A stretch of DNA of 11,813 nt from Planctomycetaceae bacterium (GTDB taxonomy: Bacteria > Planctomycetota > Planctomycetia > Planctomycetales > Planctomycetaceae). Position 1 is the stretch's first letter; each line of letters starts with the position of its first letter. A program made the translations under genes and the position numbers. Shown in pieces: positions 1 to 5,577 of this stretch. The notes beneath the pieces were generated by a model, which saw only the letters and a program-made list of their open reading frames with translations, ran no database searches and was not told the origin of the DNA. The stretch spans positions 1-11,813 of the forward strand of contig CANHVD010000118.1 in NCBI GenBank assembly GCA_947463775.1. The letters are read 5' to 3'.

Positions 1-686
1 CTGCTGCCAATGATGCGCAGATCGGCGGGTTCCTTCAGACGCTCTTCCAGCCACTTCCATTGAACATCGCCAAGAATTGTTTTCGTGGGGTCCGGATCGG
101 GAACATAATCATTCTTCCATGATGTCAGCGGTAGCTCCAAGGGCAGATCACGAAATGTACGAGTATCGAGCAGAATGATTTGCAGCGTCTTGCCGGCCGT
201 CTTGTCTTCAAATCGATAACTCGTGTAGATGCCGTCTCGTTCGCGACGCGGGCTGGGATTGGGCTCGTTCCAGAACTTCAGGAAGATGTCCTTCGATTCC
301 TTTCGAAACGGATAATCCTTGCCCGCGTCGTTGGCTCCGTAATCGTGATCATCCCATGTGGCGATAGCGGGAACATTGGCTCGCAGAGCAGCAAAATCTT
401 TCTTAGCGCCCAACTTCGCGTACTTCGCTTCGAGCACCGCCATGTCGTTGGTATCGCCATAGATGTTGTCGCCGAGATAGATGAACAACTCGGGTTCCCA
501 TTCCAACACTGTCCGCAGAATCGGCAGAGGCTCGTCCTGAGTCTGGCAGGATCCGAATGCGATTCGGGAGATCAGCGGATGCACGGTGGGTTCCGGCGCA
601 GGGGGCAACTTCGCGTCCGGCGATTGAGCGTGCACGGTCGAGTACGCGATCAGCAGAATAGCTTGCAGCAACAGGATTCTTTTCAT
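1..686 (-). CDS. PhoD-like secreted metallophosphatase, 5' part (runs off left edge)
   Basis: The gene is read on the minus strand from ATG at 686-684, and 228 codons are present before the window edge; the C-terminal part is missing. The N-terminus is a typical Sec signal peptide (MKR, then a leucine/isoleucine-rich stretch, likely cut after V-H-A at residue 20). Three family motifs follow in order: FGSCQ (44-48), YLGDNIYGD (70-78) and WDDHDYG (111-117). These are the metal-binding signatures of the PhoD/alkaline phosphatase D fold, which hydrolyses phosphodiesters or phosphomonoesters outside the cytoplasm. A later segment reads IILLDTRTFRD, also typical of the family. No strong Shine-Dalgarno sequence precedes the start, but the signal peptide supports it. 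The gene is divergent from the sugar kinase at 1009, so its promoter should lie in 687-1008. The true substrate is unknown; many planctomycete paralogues of this type are uncharacterised. Confidence 0.88.
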   Translation of the reverse strand, partial: MKRILLLQAILLIAYSTVHAQSPDAKLPPAPEPTVHPLISRIAFGSCQTQDEPLPILRTVLEWEPELFIYLGDNIYGDTNDMAVLEAKYAKLGAKKDFAALRANVPAIATWDDHDYGANDAGKDYPFRKESKDIFLKFWNEPNPSPRRERDGIYTSYRFEDKTAGKTLQIILLDTRTFRDLPLELPLTSWKNDYVPDPDPTKTILGDVQWKWLEERLKEPADLRIIGS

Positions 687-912
687 CGTGGCGTTCCGAA
701 TTTGTCAACATGGGCATTGGACGCCTGAAGTCTACGAAACTGTTTCCGCCGCCGGAAATCACCATCCTCACGGCACCAGACGCCAACCGGAGACAGGTAG
801 GTCTACTGTGGCTCGAATGGGAATGAAACCGCGGGAAAGGAACTTGTTTTGAAATCCGCGGTGGAACCTCTTACGATATGCGGCAAATCCGGCGAAAAAA
901 CGCCTGTCAAGT

Positions 913-935
913 GGCCTGTTCAAGTCAAACAGGCC
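913..935. repeat. Perfect 8-bp inverted repeat upstream of sugar kinase
   Basis: GGCCTGTT at 913-920 pairs perfectly with AACAGGCC at 928-935 across a 7-nt loop. It lies about 75 nt before the kinase start and could be a leader hairpin, an operator or one of the dispersed palindromes seen elsewhere in the window. No U-tract follows, which argues against an intrinsic terminator. Confidence 0.55.
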
Positions 936-967
936 CAAAGCCGATAATCTCCCGTCTTTTCATGTAG

Positions 968-988
968 CCCGCGGCTGTTCGCTGCGGG
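968..988. repeat. GC-rich hairpin just before the sugar kinase ribosome binding site
   Basis: CCCGCGGC (968-975) and GCTGCGGG (981-988) form an 8-bp stem with one mismatch and a 5-nt loop. The stem ends six bases before the AAAGGA Shine-Dalgarno-like sequence at 995-1000. It could influence translation of the kinase or be a copy of a dispersed planctomycete palindrome; the sequence alone does not decide. Confidence 0.5.
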
Positions 989-1008
989 GGTCCCAAAGGA
1001 TTTCTTCA

Positions 1009-2082
1009 ATGCTTAACGTTCCTAAGTCTGGTGCTCTGGATTTCGTTTCTCTGGGAGCCCTCGTTCATCGGCTCGATCCAGGCATTATTCCGTTCCGCAA
1101 AGCCAATCAATTGGCGATTCATGTGAGCGGTGGAGAATTCAACTGCGCGGCAAACCTTGCCGACTGTTTCCAGATGAAGACCGGCGTGGCGTCGGCGATG
1201 GTTGACTACCCGATCGGCGACCTGATCAACGAACGGGTCCGCGCAATGGGCGTAAAGCCTTTCTATAAGAAGTTCGCCCATGACGGCGTTCGCGGGCCAA
1301 ACATGGCAACCGTGTACAGCGATCAGGGACATGGCGTCCGTGGTCCGGTTGTATTTTACAATCGAAGCAACGAAGCCGCAGGAATGCTGAAGGCTGGTGA
1401 CTTCAACTGGAGCGAAATCTTCGCTGGCGGAGTTCGCTGGTTCCACAGTGGTGGAATCTTTGCTGCTCTGTCACCGACAACACCGGAAGTCATCATCGAA
1501 GGCATGAAGGCCGCCAAGGCCGCCGGAGCTGTGACGTCCTTCGACTTGAACTATCGAGCCAAGCTGTGGCAGATCAGTGGCGGTCTGGATAAGGCTCAGG
1601 AAACTTTGAACCGCATCGTTGAACATGTCGACGTTCTCGTGGGCAATGAAGAAGACCTCCAGAAGGGTCTCGGGTTGAAGGGCCAGGACGTGGAAGCTCA
1701 CGGCAAGCTTGATCCAGCAGCCTTCTTCGGCATGATGGAAGAAGTGACGAAGAAACTTCCAAACGTTAAGGCTGTTGCAACGACTCTGCGGGAAGTCCAT
1801 TCGACCAACCGCCACTCCTGGAGCGCGGTTCTGTGGCTGGAAGGCAAGACCTATCAGGCAAAGACGATGGAACTGGACGTCATCGACCGCATCGGTGGCG
1901 GTGATGGATTCGCGTCAGGCCTGTTCTATGGCCTGCTGAACGGCAAAGATCCTCAGACATCCCTGAACCTCGGTTGGGCTCACGGAGCATTGCTGACAAC
2001 CTACCCAGGCGACACAACAATGGCGACGATCAAGGAAGTCGAAGGCGTTGCGTCGGGTGGGTCAGCACGAGTGCAGCGTTAA
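1009..2082 (+). CDS. kdgK: PfkB-family sugar kinase, probable 2-keto-3-deoxygluconate kinase
   Basis: This 357-residue protein has the layout of the PfkB/ribokinase family, cytoplasmic enzymes that phosphorylate sugars with ATP. An N-terminal substrate-binding motif GGEFNCAANLA begins near residue 41. The C-terminal family signature DRIGGGDG (293-300) contains the anion-hole glycines and the catalytic base, expected to be Asp299. The middle contains FDLNYRAKLW, which resembles the N-Y/F-R substrate-side motif of KDG kinases. The length fits the family (about 310-360). The start is supported by AAAGGA at 995-1000, eight bases upstream. KDG kinase would feed 2-keto-3-deoxy-6-phosphogluconate into the lower Entner-Doudoroff pathway, and the nearby gnd also acts on a C6 sugar acid. 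Assignment to PfkB is secure; the exact sugar is inferred, and another keto-sugar kinase is possible. Confidence 0.85.
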   Translation: MLNVPKSGALDFVSLGALVHRLDPGIIPFRKANQLAIHVSGGEFNCAANLADCFQMKTGVASAMVDYPIGDLINERVRAMGVKPFYKKFAHDGVRGPNMATVYSDQGHGVRGPVVFYNRSNEAAGMLKAGDFNWSEIFAGGVRWFHSGGIFAALSPTTPEVIIEGMKAAKAAGAVTSFDLNYRAKLWQISGGLDKAQETLNRIVEHVDVLVGNEEDLQKGLGLKGQDVEAHGKLDPAAFFGMMEEVTKKLPNVKAVATTLREVHSTNRHSWSAVLWLEGKTYQAKTMELDVIDRIGGGDGFASGLFYGLLNGKDPQTSLNLGWAHGALLTTYPGDTTMATIKEVEGVASGGSARVQR

Positions 2083-2104
2083 CGAATATGAAAGCAGGTA
2101 CTGT

Positions 2105-2150
2105 CTGCCGGGCAGGACTTCGCAGCCTTGCTGCGACCTTCGCCCGGCAG
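2105..2150. repeat. Palindrome between kinase and toxin-antitoxin module
   Basis: CTGCCGGGC (2105-2113) pairs perfectly with GCCCGGCAG (2142-2150). An inner stem CGCAG/CTGCG (2121-2125, 2131-2135) makes a two-tier hairpin. No T-run follows, so an intrinsic terminator is not clear-cut. The outer arm recurs at 4637-4645 with a matching inverted arm at a nearly identical distance, which suggests a dispersed repeat. Confidence 0.65.
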
Positions 2151-2188
2151 TGTGTCCCCGTCGATTCTTTGCAGAATGAAAAACAAAC

Positions 2189-2413
2189 ATGACCTCTATT
2201 GGTGACCGCATTACTGTTGACCCAAATCAGTGCGGTGGTCGCCCGTGTATTCGCGGAATGCGTGTTCGAGTTTCCGATGTGCTTGATCTGCTTGCTTCGG
2301 GACTTAACTCAGCAGAAGTGATTGAGGAACTTCCGTATCTCGAGATCGCAGATATCGAAGCATGTTTGCGATTTGCGAGTCGACGCGTGGATCATCCGGT
2401 GATCACGGTATGA
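2189..2413 (+). CDS. DUF433 family predicted antitoxin
   Basis: This 74-residue protein matches the DUF433 pattern well. It opens with ITVDPNQCGGRPCIRGMRVRV (written here as its key elements: I-x-V-D-P, G-G-x-P-x-I-x-G, R-V-x-V). It then continues with a helical part (VLDLLASGLNSAEVIEE, followed by an LP-Y-L-x-x-x-D-I-E-A-C-L segment) that fits a small winged-helix DNA-binding fold. Members are found directly upstream of PIN-like toxins and are predicted antitoxins that bind the toxin and probably their own promoter. Here the stop codon overlaps the start of the DUF5615 gene by four bases (ATGA, 2410-2413), so the two are almost certainly co-translated. No good Shine-Dalgarno sequence is seen, but the family N-terminus fixes the start. 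The family call is firm; actual antitoxin activity is inferred. Confidence 0.87.
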   Translation: MTSIGDRITVDPNQCGGRPCIRGMRVRVSDVLDLLASGLNSAEVIEELPYLEIADIEACLRFASRRVDHPVITV

Positions 2414-2757
2414 GAGTCTGGATCGATGCCAACCTCTCACCTGCATTGGCCGTCTGGCTGTCGCGGGAATTTAGCCTTGAGGCCGTTTCTGCGGAACGGC
2501 TGAGTTTACTGAAAGCGAACGATACTGAGATCTTCCAGAAGGCAAAGGAGAATAACGCTGTCATTCTGACGAAAGACTCAGACTTCGTTGATCTGGTCAA
2601 TGCTCACGGCCCTCCGCCGATGGTCGTGTGGATCTCCTGTGGCAACACAACGAATGCAAAACTAAAGTCCATTCTGCTGACCCAGTGGGTGCGAGTCAGT
2701 GAGCTATTGCAGCAAGGGCACCCAATTATCGAACTCACTGATCCATCGGACCGTTAG
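2410..2757 (+). CDS. DUF5615 PIN-like predicted toxin
   Basis: This 115-residue protein begins MRVWIDANLSPALAVWL, the typical opening of DUF5615 proteins, which have a PIN-like (Mut7-C-type) nuclease fold. Candidate metal-binding acidic residues are Asp6 in the first strand, Asp38 and Glu40 in the KANDTEI segment, and Asp56 and Asp58 in TKDSDF. The strand-like VVWISCGNT segment (72-80) is also characteristic. A longer in-frame start exists at 2362, but the ATG at 2410 gives the conserved N-terminus and the ATGA overlap with the DUF433 gene, so it was chosen. The expected role is a ribonuclease toxin neutralised by the upstream DUF433 protein. The module lies between kdgK and gnd, on the same strand. 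Family assignment is confident; RNase activity and target are inference. Confidence 0.86.
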   Translation: MRVWIDANLSPALAVWLSREFSLEAVSAERLSLLKANDTEIFQKAKENNAVILTKDSDFVDLVNAHGPPPMVVWISCGNTTNAKLKSILLTQWVRVSELLQQGHPIIELTDPSDR

Positions 2758-2805
2758 AGCAAGAGCGGTCCTGTTGGTGCAAAACTCTCTGGGAAGAAAT
2801 TCAAA

Positions 2806-4275
2806 ATGTCAAAGCACGATATCGGCCTGATCGGCCTGGCGGTTATGGGACAGAACCTGGTCATGAACATGGCCAACAAAGGTTTTTCCGTCGGTGTTTA
2901 CAACCGAACGACGGAGACGACTCATGAGTTCATCAGCGGGCTCGGCAGCCGTCCTCCGGGAGTTGTTGAAGCGGGAACTCCGGATCGGATCAAGGGCTAT
3001 GATACGCTGGAAGCCTTCGTCAACAGCCTCGCGTCGCCTCGCCGAGTCATGATCATGGTTAAGGCCGGTGCTCCGGTTGACGCTGTGATTGATCAGCTCA
3101 AGCCGCTGCTTGCAAAGGGCGACATCATTATCGACGGCGGCAATGCAGACTATGTCGACACTAATCGCCGCAGTAAGCAACTTGCTACCGAAGGATTTCG
3201 ATTCATCGGCACCGGCGTTTCGGGCGGCGAAGAAGGCGCGCTCAAGGGACCAAGCATCATGCCTGGCGGCCACAAAGAAGCCTGGCCGTTTGTAAAAGAC
3301 ATCTTCCAGAAAATCAGCGCGAAGGTGGGCCCGAACAATGACATCCCATGCTGCGACTGGGTTGGTGAGGATGGTGCAGGGCATTATGTGAAGATGGTTC
3401 ACAACGGCATCGAGTATGGCGATATGCAGCTGATCTGCGAAGCCTACTACATCCTGAAGTACGGCGTCGGCCTGACGAATGAAGAACTGTACCACGTCTT
3501 CAAGGAATGGAACGAAAGCGAGCTCGAAAGCTACCTGATCGAGATCACTCGTGACATCTTCACCGTGAAGGACAAAGAAACCGGCAAGGACCTTGTCGAC
3601 CTGATTCTGGACACCGCGGGCCAAAAGGGCACCGGCAAGTGGATGAGCCAGCACGCTCTGGATCTGGGAGTCCCAACGACCCTGATCACCGAAGCCGTGT
3701 TCGCTCGCTGCCTGTCCGCTCAGAAGGACGCTCGTGTACGAGCCGAAGCTGTTCTGACTGGCCCAGACACGAAGTTCACCGGCGACAAGAAGCAGTTCAT
3801 CGACGATGTGAAGTGGGCCTTGTACGCATCCAAGCTGTGCAGTTACGCTCAGGGTTACGTTCAGCTCGACGCGGCCGCCAAAGAGTTCGGATGGAAACTG
3901 CACAATGGACCGATCGCCTACCTGTGGCGAGGCGGCTGCATCATTCGTTCGGTCTTCCTCGAAGACATCAAGAAGGCGTTCGACAAGAACCCAAGCCTTG
4001 AAAATCTGTTGCTGGACGACTTCTTCAAGACCGCCATCAATAAAGCTCAGCCATCATGGCGCCGAGTCGTCGCGACGGCATTCCAGCTCGGCCTGCCTGT
4101 CCCCGGCTTCAGCTCAGCTCTGACCTACTACGACGGCTACCGCCGAGGCCGCCTGCCAGCGAACCTGCTGCAGGCTCAGCGAGACTACTTCGGTGCTCAC
4201 ACTTACGAACGCACCGACAAGCCACGCGGTGAGAAGTTCCACACCGACTGGATTCGCGAGCGAAAGTTGTCGTAG
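2806..4275 (+). CDS. gnd: 6-phosphogluconate dehydrogenase, decarboxylating
   Basis: The 489-residue protein is full length for the family. It converts 6-phosphogluconate to ribulose 5-phosphate and CO2 with NADP+ reduction, in the cytoplasmic pentose phosphate pathway. The N-terminal Rossmann motif is GLAVMG (10-15), and N-R-T at 33-35 after the second strand is the usual NADP-binding pattern. TGVSGGEEGA (136-145) and the KMVHNGIEYGD stretch hold the active site, with Lys196, His199, Asn200 and Glu203 equivalent to Lys183, His186, Asn187 and Glu190 of the sheep enzyme. The C-terminal RRGRLPANLLQAQRDYFGAH segment is also conserved. A GGGAAG sequence at 2791-2796 can act as a modest ribosome binding site. 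It lies 48 bases after the toxin gene, so it may share a transcript with it. A likely terminator follows at 4322. Confidence 0.96.
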   Translation: MSKHDIGLIGLAVMGQNLVMNMANKGFSVGVYNRTTETTHEFISGLGSRPPGVVEAGTPDRIKGYDTLEAFVNSLASPRRVMIMVKAGAPVDAVIDQLKPLLAKGDIIIDGGNADYVDTNRRSKQLATEGFRFIGTGVSGGEEGALKGPSIMPGGHKEAWPFVKDIFQKISAKVGPNNDIPCCDWVGEDGAGHYVKMVHNGIEYGDMQLICEAYYILKYGVGLTNEELYHVFKEWNESELESYLIEITRDIFTVKDKETGKDLVDLILDTAGQKGTGKWMSQHALDLGVPTTLITEAVFARCLSAQKDARVRAEAVLTGPDTKFTGDKKQFIDDVKWALYASKLCSYAQGYVQLDAAAKEFGWKLHNGPIAYLWRGGCIIRSVFLEDIKKAFDKNPSLENLLLDDFFKTAINKAQPSWRRVVATAFQLGLPVPGFSSALTYYDGYRRGRLPANLLQAQRDYFGAHTYERTDKPRGEKFHTDWIRERKLS

Positions 4276-4283
4276 CATGAATT

Positions 4284-4307
4284 TGAGATTTCAGACTTGA
4301 AATCTCA
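4284..4307. repeat. Perfect 10-bp inverted repeat after gnd
   Basis: TGAGATTTCA (4284-4293) pairs perfectly with TGAAATCTCA (4298-4307) around a GACT loop, beginning nine bases after the gnd stop codon. No T-run follows. It may act as a 3' mRNA-end hairpin together with the terminator-like structure just downstream. Confidence 0.6.
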
Positions 4308-4321
4308 GATCGGAATCGCAG

Positions 4322-4360
4322 GCCCGACTTTTCGAAAGAATGGTCGGGCTTTCTTCGTTT
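4322..4360 (+). terminator. Probable intrinsic terminator of gnd
   Basis: GCCCGAC (4322-4328) pairs with GTCGGGC (4343-4349), with a self-complementary TTTCGAAA in the loop. It is followed at once by the T-rich tract TTTCTTCGTTT. A GC stem plus a T-rich tail on the plus strand is the classical layout of a rho-independent terminator, and its position about 45 bases after gnd fits. The T-tract is interrupted, so efficiency is uncertain. Confidence 0.7.
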
Positions 4361-4439
4361 GGCCAAACATCGCGGCTTGGATCGTAGATACCCGTCGCCA
4401 ATTGCGGGCTGCCAGTTTGGCGCATCTTGCACTCGCCCC

Positions 4440-4458
4440 ATGCCAGCTTGCCTGGCAT
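4440..4458 (-). repeat. Dispersed palindrome, inverted copy
   Basis: ATGCCAG (4440-4446) pairs with CTGGCAT (4452-4458) over a 5-base loop. Read on the minus strand the unit is ATGCCAGGCAAGCTGGCAT, which aligns closely with CTGCCAGGCGAGCTGGGCAG at 4566-4585 on the plus strand; similarity continues into the flank (minus-strand GGGGCGAGTGC against GGGGAGCGACTGC). Confidence 0.55.
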
Positions 4459-4465
4459 GAGCGAA

Positions 4466-4500
4466 CGTTTTGTGGTCAGACAAAGGAAACGCACAAAACG
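4466..4500. repeat. Perfect 9-bp inverted repeat
   Basis: CGTTTTGTG (4466-4474) pairs perfectly with CACAAAACG (4492-4500) over a 17-base loop. No gene starts or ends next to it. It begins eight bases after the palindrome at 4440-4458 and may belong to the same repeat-rich cluster. Confidence 0.5.
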
Positions 4501-4564
4501 CCGCCCCGGTTGGCTCGTCCAGCCGGAACGGGAAGTTTCTTCGCACCACGATCAGACTTTGCTT

Positions 4565-4586
4565 CCTGCCAGGCGAGCTGGGCAGG
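4565..4586 (+). repeat. Dispersed palindrome copy
   Basis: CCTGCC (4565-4570) pairs with GGCAGG (4581-4586). The unit is a near match to the minus-strand copy at 4440-4458, and its first 13 bases from 4567 (CTGCCAGGCGAGC) differ by one base from 4637-4649 (written there starting CTGCCGGGCGAGC). Confidence 0.5.
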
Positions 4587-4636
4587 GGAGCGACTGCTTG
4601 TGATCTCGTGTGCTACTAACTTCAAAACGTACGGTC

Positions 4637-4679
4637 CTGCCGGGCGAGCCAGCGAGGGGCCGAGAACTGGGAGCCCGGC
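4637..4679 (+). repeat. Dispersed palindrome copy resembling 2105-2150
   Basis: CTGCCGGGC at 4637-4645 is identical to the left arm at 2105-2113. GCCGGGC (4639-4645) pairs with GCCCGGC (4673-4679) over a 27-base loop, against 28 bases in the 2105-2150 element. Equal arms and almost equal loop lengths at two sites about 2.5 kb apart suggest a common origin. Confidence 0.5.
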
Positions 4680-4699
4680 GTTTCGGGACGAGGATTACT

Positions 4700-4823
4700 T
4701 GGACAGCGACAAGTTCGGCTCCCACACAAGTACGAAGCGCCAGAGAGTGAGTACGTTATGACTCATTCACTCGCTGGCGCTTCGGGCTTGTATTCTTAGT
4801 TTTCTTGAACTTGGCGCTGTCCA
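4700..4823. repeat. 124-bp nested inverted repeat (two stems, MITE- or REP-like)
   Basis: An outer pair of 17-base arms lies at 4700-4716 (TGGACAGCGACAAGTTC) and 4807-4823 (GAACTTGGCGCTGTCCA), with one mismatch. Inside it is a second pair of 25-base arms at 4726-4750 and 4767-4791. The inner arms have three mismatches and pattern ACAAG-NN-CGAAGCGCCAG-N-GAGTGA, enclosing a 16-base loop. The two stems could fold as one long interrupted hairpin or cruciform. It encodes no protein. The inner CGAAGCGCCAG motif resembles short repeats I remember from planctomycete genomes, but I cannot verify this here. No clear target-site duplication is visible at the ends. Confidence 0.75.
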
Positions 4824-4879
4824 GTTAGAAGCTTCTCGTCAGCAATGATGCCAGGTCACCGGCAGTCAAGACACGACCC

Positions 4880-5284
4880 TCAATACACCGCGTGCTTCGC
4901 TTCATGGATCATCTGCCGATGCTCAGCGCGGAGTGCTTTGGCCTGGTCAAGATGCTGTTTCCTCTCTGCCTCTGAGACACTCGCATTCGCTCGGTTGGTC
5001 GCATCATAAATCTGTGCGCTGTAATGGTCGTTCACGCCTTTGATGTGCGCATCCCGACCGCCGGTCCAGAATGAAGGCTGACCCGGCTGCTTTGATCCGC
5101 GCGGGCCCAGGATTCGGTACCAGCCGCAGAAGTTGGCCCAGCCGGAAAAGATCAGCCCGGCTCCCATGAAGATCGCAATGCCGATGCCCCACGGACGAGT
5201 GGCCTCGAAGGCACCAAGCATGCAACTGCCGACGATGATCATTCCATTCAAAGCACTGGCTTTGCGTTCAAGCGAGTTGGGCAT
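4880..5284 (-). CDS. Small membrane protein with DUF2892/YgaP-like segment
   Basis: Read from ATG at 5284-5282, this is a 134-residue protein. Residues about 11-28 and 32-58 form two hydrophobic segments. The order is E-R/N-x-x-x-G, a first membrane helix, P-W-G-I, a second helix and a C-x-W-Y-R-I-L-G end, which matches the small DUF2892 (YgaP-type) inner-membrane domain, often paired with sulfur-transfer proteins. The tail from about residue 60 is hydrophilic. It ends in a charged, probably helical or coiled-coil part (about 95-130, rich in E, K, Q, H and A), which is extra compared with the usual roughly 65-residue domain. The frame stays open upstream to 5434, but those 50 codons run through a palindrome and lack conserved character, so the shorter start was chosen. 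No clear ribosome binding site is seen. The function is unknown. Confidence 0.68.
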   Translation of the reverse strand: MPNSLERKASALNGMIIVGSCMLGAFEATRPWGIGIAIFMGAGLIFSGWANFCGWYRILGPRGSKQPGQPSFWTGGRDAHIKGVNDHYSAQIYDATNRANASVSEAERKQHLDQAKALRAEHRQMIHEAKHAVY

Positions 5285-5577
5285 GGAGGATATCTCGTGG
5301 AAGGGCGTTGGTGCGAATGACACTATTACAGCGAGAACGCTCACGAAATTCCAGAGGCAACCTGATTGCCCCTTGTTCCAGGGCTCAAGCCCTGGAACAC
5401 ACCGCCCGGAGGCTCCTGCCTCCACAACCTGCAAGGCTGGAGCCTTGCGTGCAGGACGTTCCGAGGCTGGAGACTCGGAACGAGCGTACGGCCGGGGCCT
5501 CGTTGAATTGTCGGCAGACTTCCGCAGGCGTATGCTTCCCAGTGCCTTTCCCTATTGCTCCGATCGACCGTGAATCA
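5285..5577. promoter_or_regulatory. Divergent spacer carrying a palindrome array
   Basis: This 293-base spacer lies between the start of the small membrane protein (minus) and that of the helicase (plus) and should contain both promoters. Its middle is filled by the four palindromes at 5374-5481. Both flanking frames happen to stay open through it, which inflates the two genes if the first start codon is taken. I see no confident promoter boxes. Confidence 0.5.
5374..5481. repeat. Array of four evenly spaced palindromes
   Basis: Unit 1 (5374-5399) has perfect 12-base arms TGTTCCAGGGCT/AGCCCTGGAACA with a 2-base loop. Unit 2 (5408-5423) is GGAGGC-TCCT-GCCTCC. Unit 3 (5431-5448) is GCAAGGCT-GG-AGCCTTGC, with perfect 8-base arms. 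Unit 4 (5458-5481) is GTTCCGAGGCT-GG-AGACTCGGAAC, with one mismatch. The units are separated by 8, 7 and 9 bases, with centres 24 to 30 bases apart. All share a GGCT/AGCC-like or GGC/GCC core, and units 1 and 4 share GTTCC/GGAAC ends. They are not direct repeats with unique spacers, so this is not a CRISPR. Similar palindromes are, from memory, common in planctomycete and cyanobacterial intergenic DNA. Confidence 0.8.

Larger units (their letters stand above)
687..1008. promoter_or_regulatory. Divergent intergenic spacer between phosphatase and sugar kinase
   Basis: This 322-nt stretch separates two divergently transcribed genes and must hold the 5' regions of both. No credible gene is seen in it: the minus-strand frame at 403-786 is a shadow of the phosphatase frame. 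It contains three inverted repeats. The first pairs ACCGCGG (828-834) with CCGCGGT (856-862). The second pairs GGCCTGTT (913-920) with AACAGGCC (928-935). The third pairs CCCGCGGC (968-975) with GCTGCGGG (981-988) with one mismatch. None is followed by a T-run, so they are not obvious terminators. I cannot assign -35/-10 elements with confidence. Confidence 0.5.
4361..4879. other. Gene-free stretch rich in palindromic repeats
   Basis: I see no credible gene in these 519 bases. The open frames that cross it have no recognisable protein character and are interrupted by palindromes. It holds at least five inverted repeats: 4440-4458, 4466-4500, 4565-4586, 4637-4679 and the nested element at 4700-4823. 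A perfect 10-base palindrome AGAAGCTTCT lies at 4827-4836. The region separates convergently oriented genes (gnd and the small minus-strand membrane protein), a place where repeat insertions would be tolerated. Confidence 0.6.

Noticed and set aside
180..728. Plus-strand open frame opposite the phosphatase
   Set aside because: The minus strand encodes a signal peptide and three ordered PhoD-type motifs over the same bases, so the plus-strand frame is a shadow.
1006..1446. Minus-strand open frame opposite the sugar kinase
   Set aside because: It is antisense to the PfkB-family coding sequence and shows no domain or ribosome binding site.
2105..2150. Intrinsic terminator after kdgK
   Set aside because: The stem is strong but no T-tract follows, and the arm recurs elsewhere, so a dispersed repeat is the better description; rho-dependent or partial termination cannot be excluded.
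2809..3903. Long minus-strand open frame opposite gnd
   Set aside because: It is antisense to a clear full-length 6-phosphogluconate dehydrogenase with all active-site residues; long antisense frames are common in GC-rich codon-biased genes, and the translation shows no domain.
4297..4761. Plus-strand 154-codon open frame after gnd
   Set aside because: It starts inside a hairpin, covers the terminator and several palindromes, and the translation has no recognisable protein features.
5285..5434. 50-codon N-terminal extension of the minus-strand membrane protein
   Set aside because: It crosses the first two units of the palindrome array (5374-5423), and the membrane-domain start fits the ATG at 5284 better.
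5374..5481. Possible CRISPR array
   Set aside because: The units are different palindromes with 7-9 base gaps, not identical direct repeats with 30-40 base unique spacers, and no cas gene is nearby.
5308..5577. 90-codon N-terminal extension of the helicase frame
   Set aside because: The extension translates the palindrome array, has no family similarity, and the conserved Q motif sits 16 residues after the ATG at 5578, as expected for a normal UvrD-type N-terminus.
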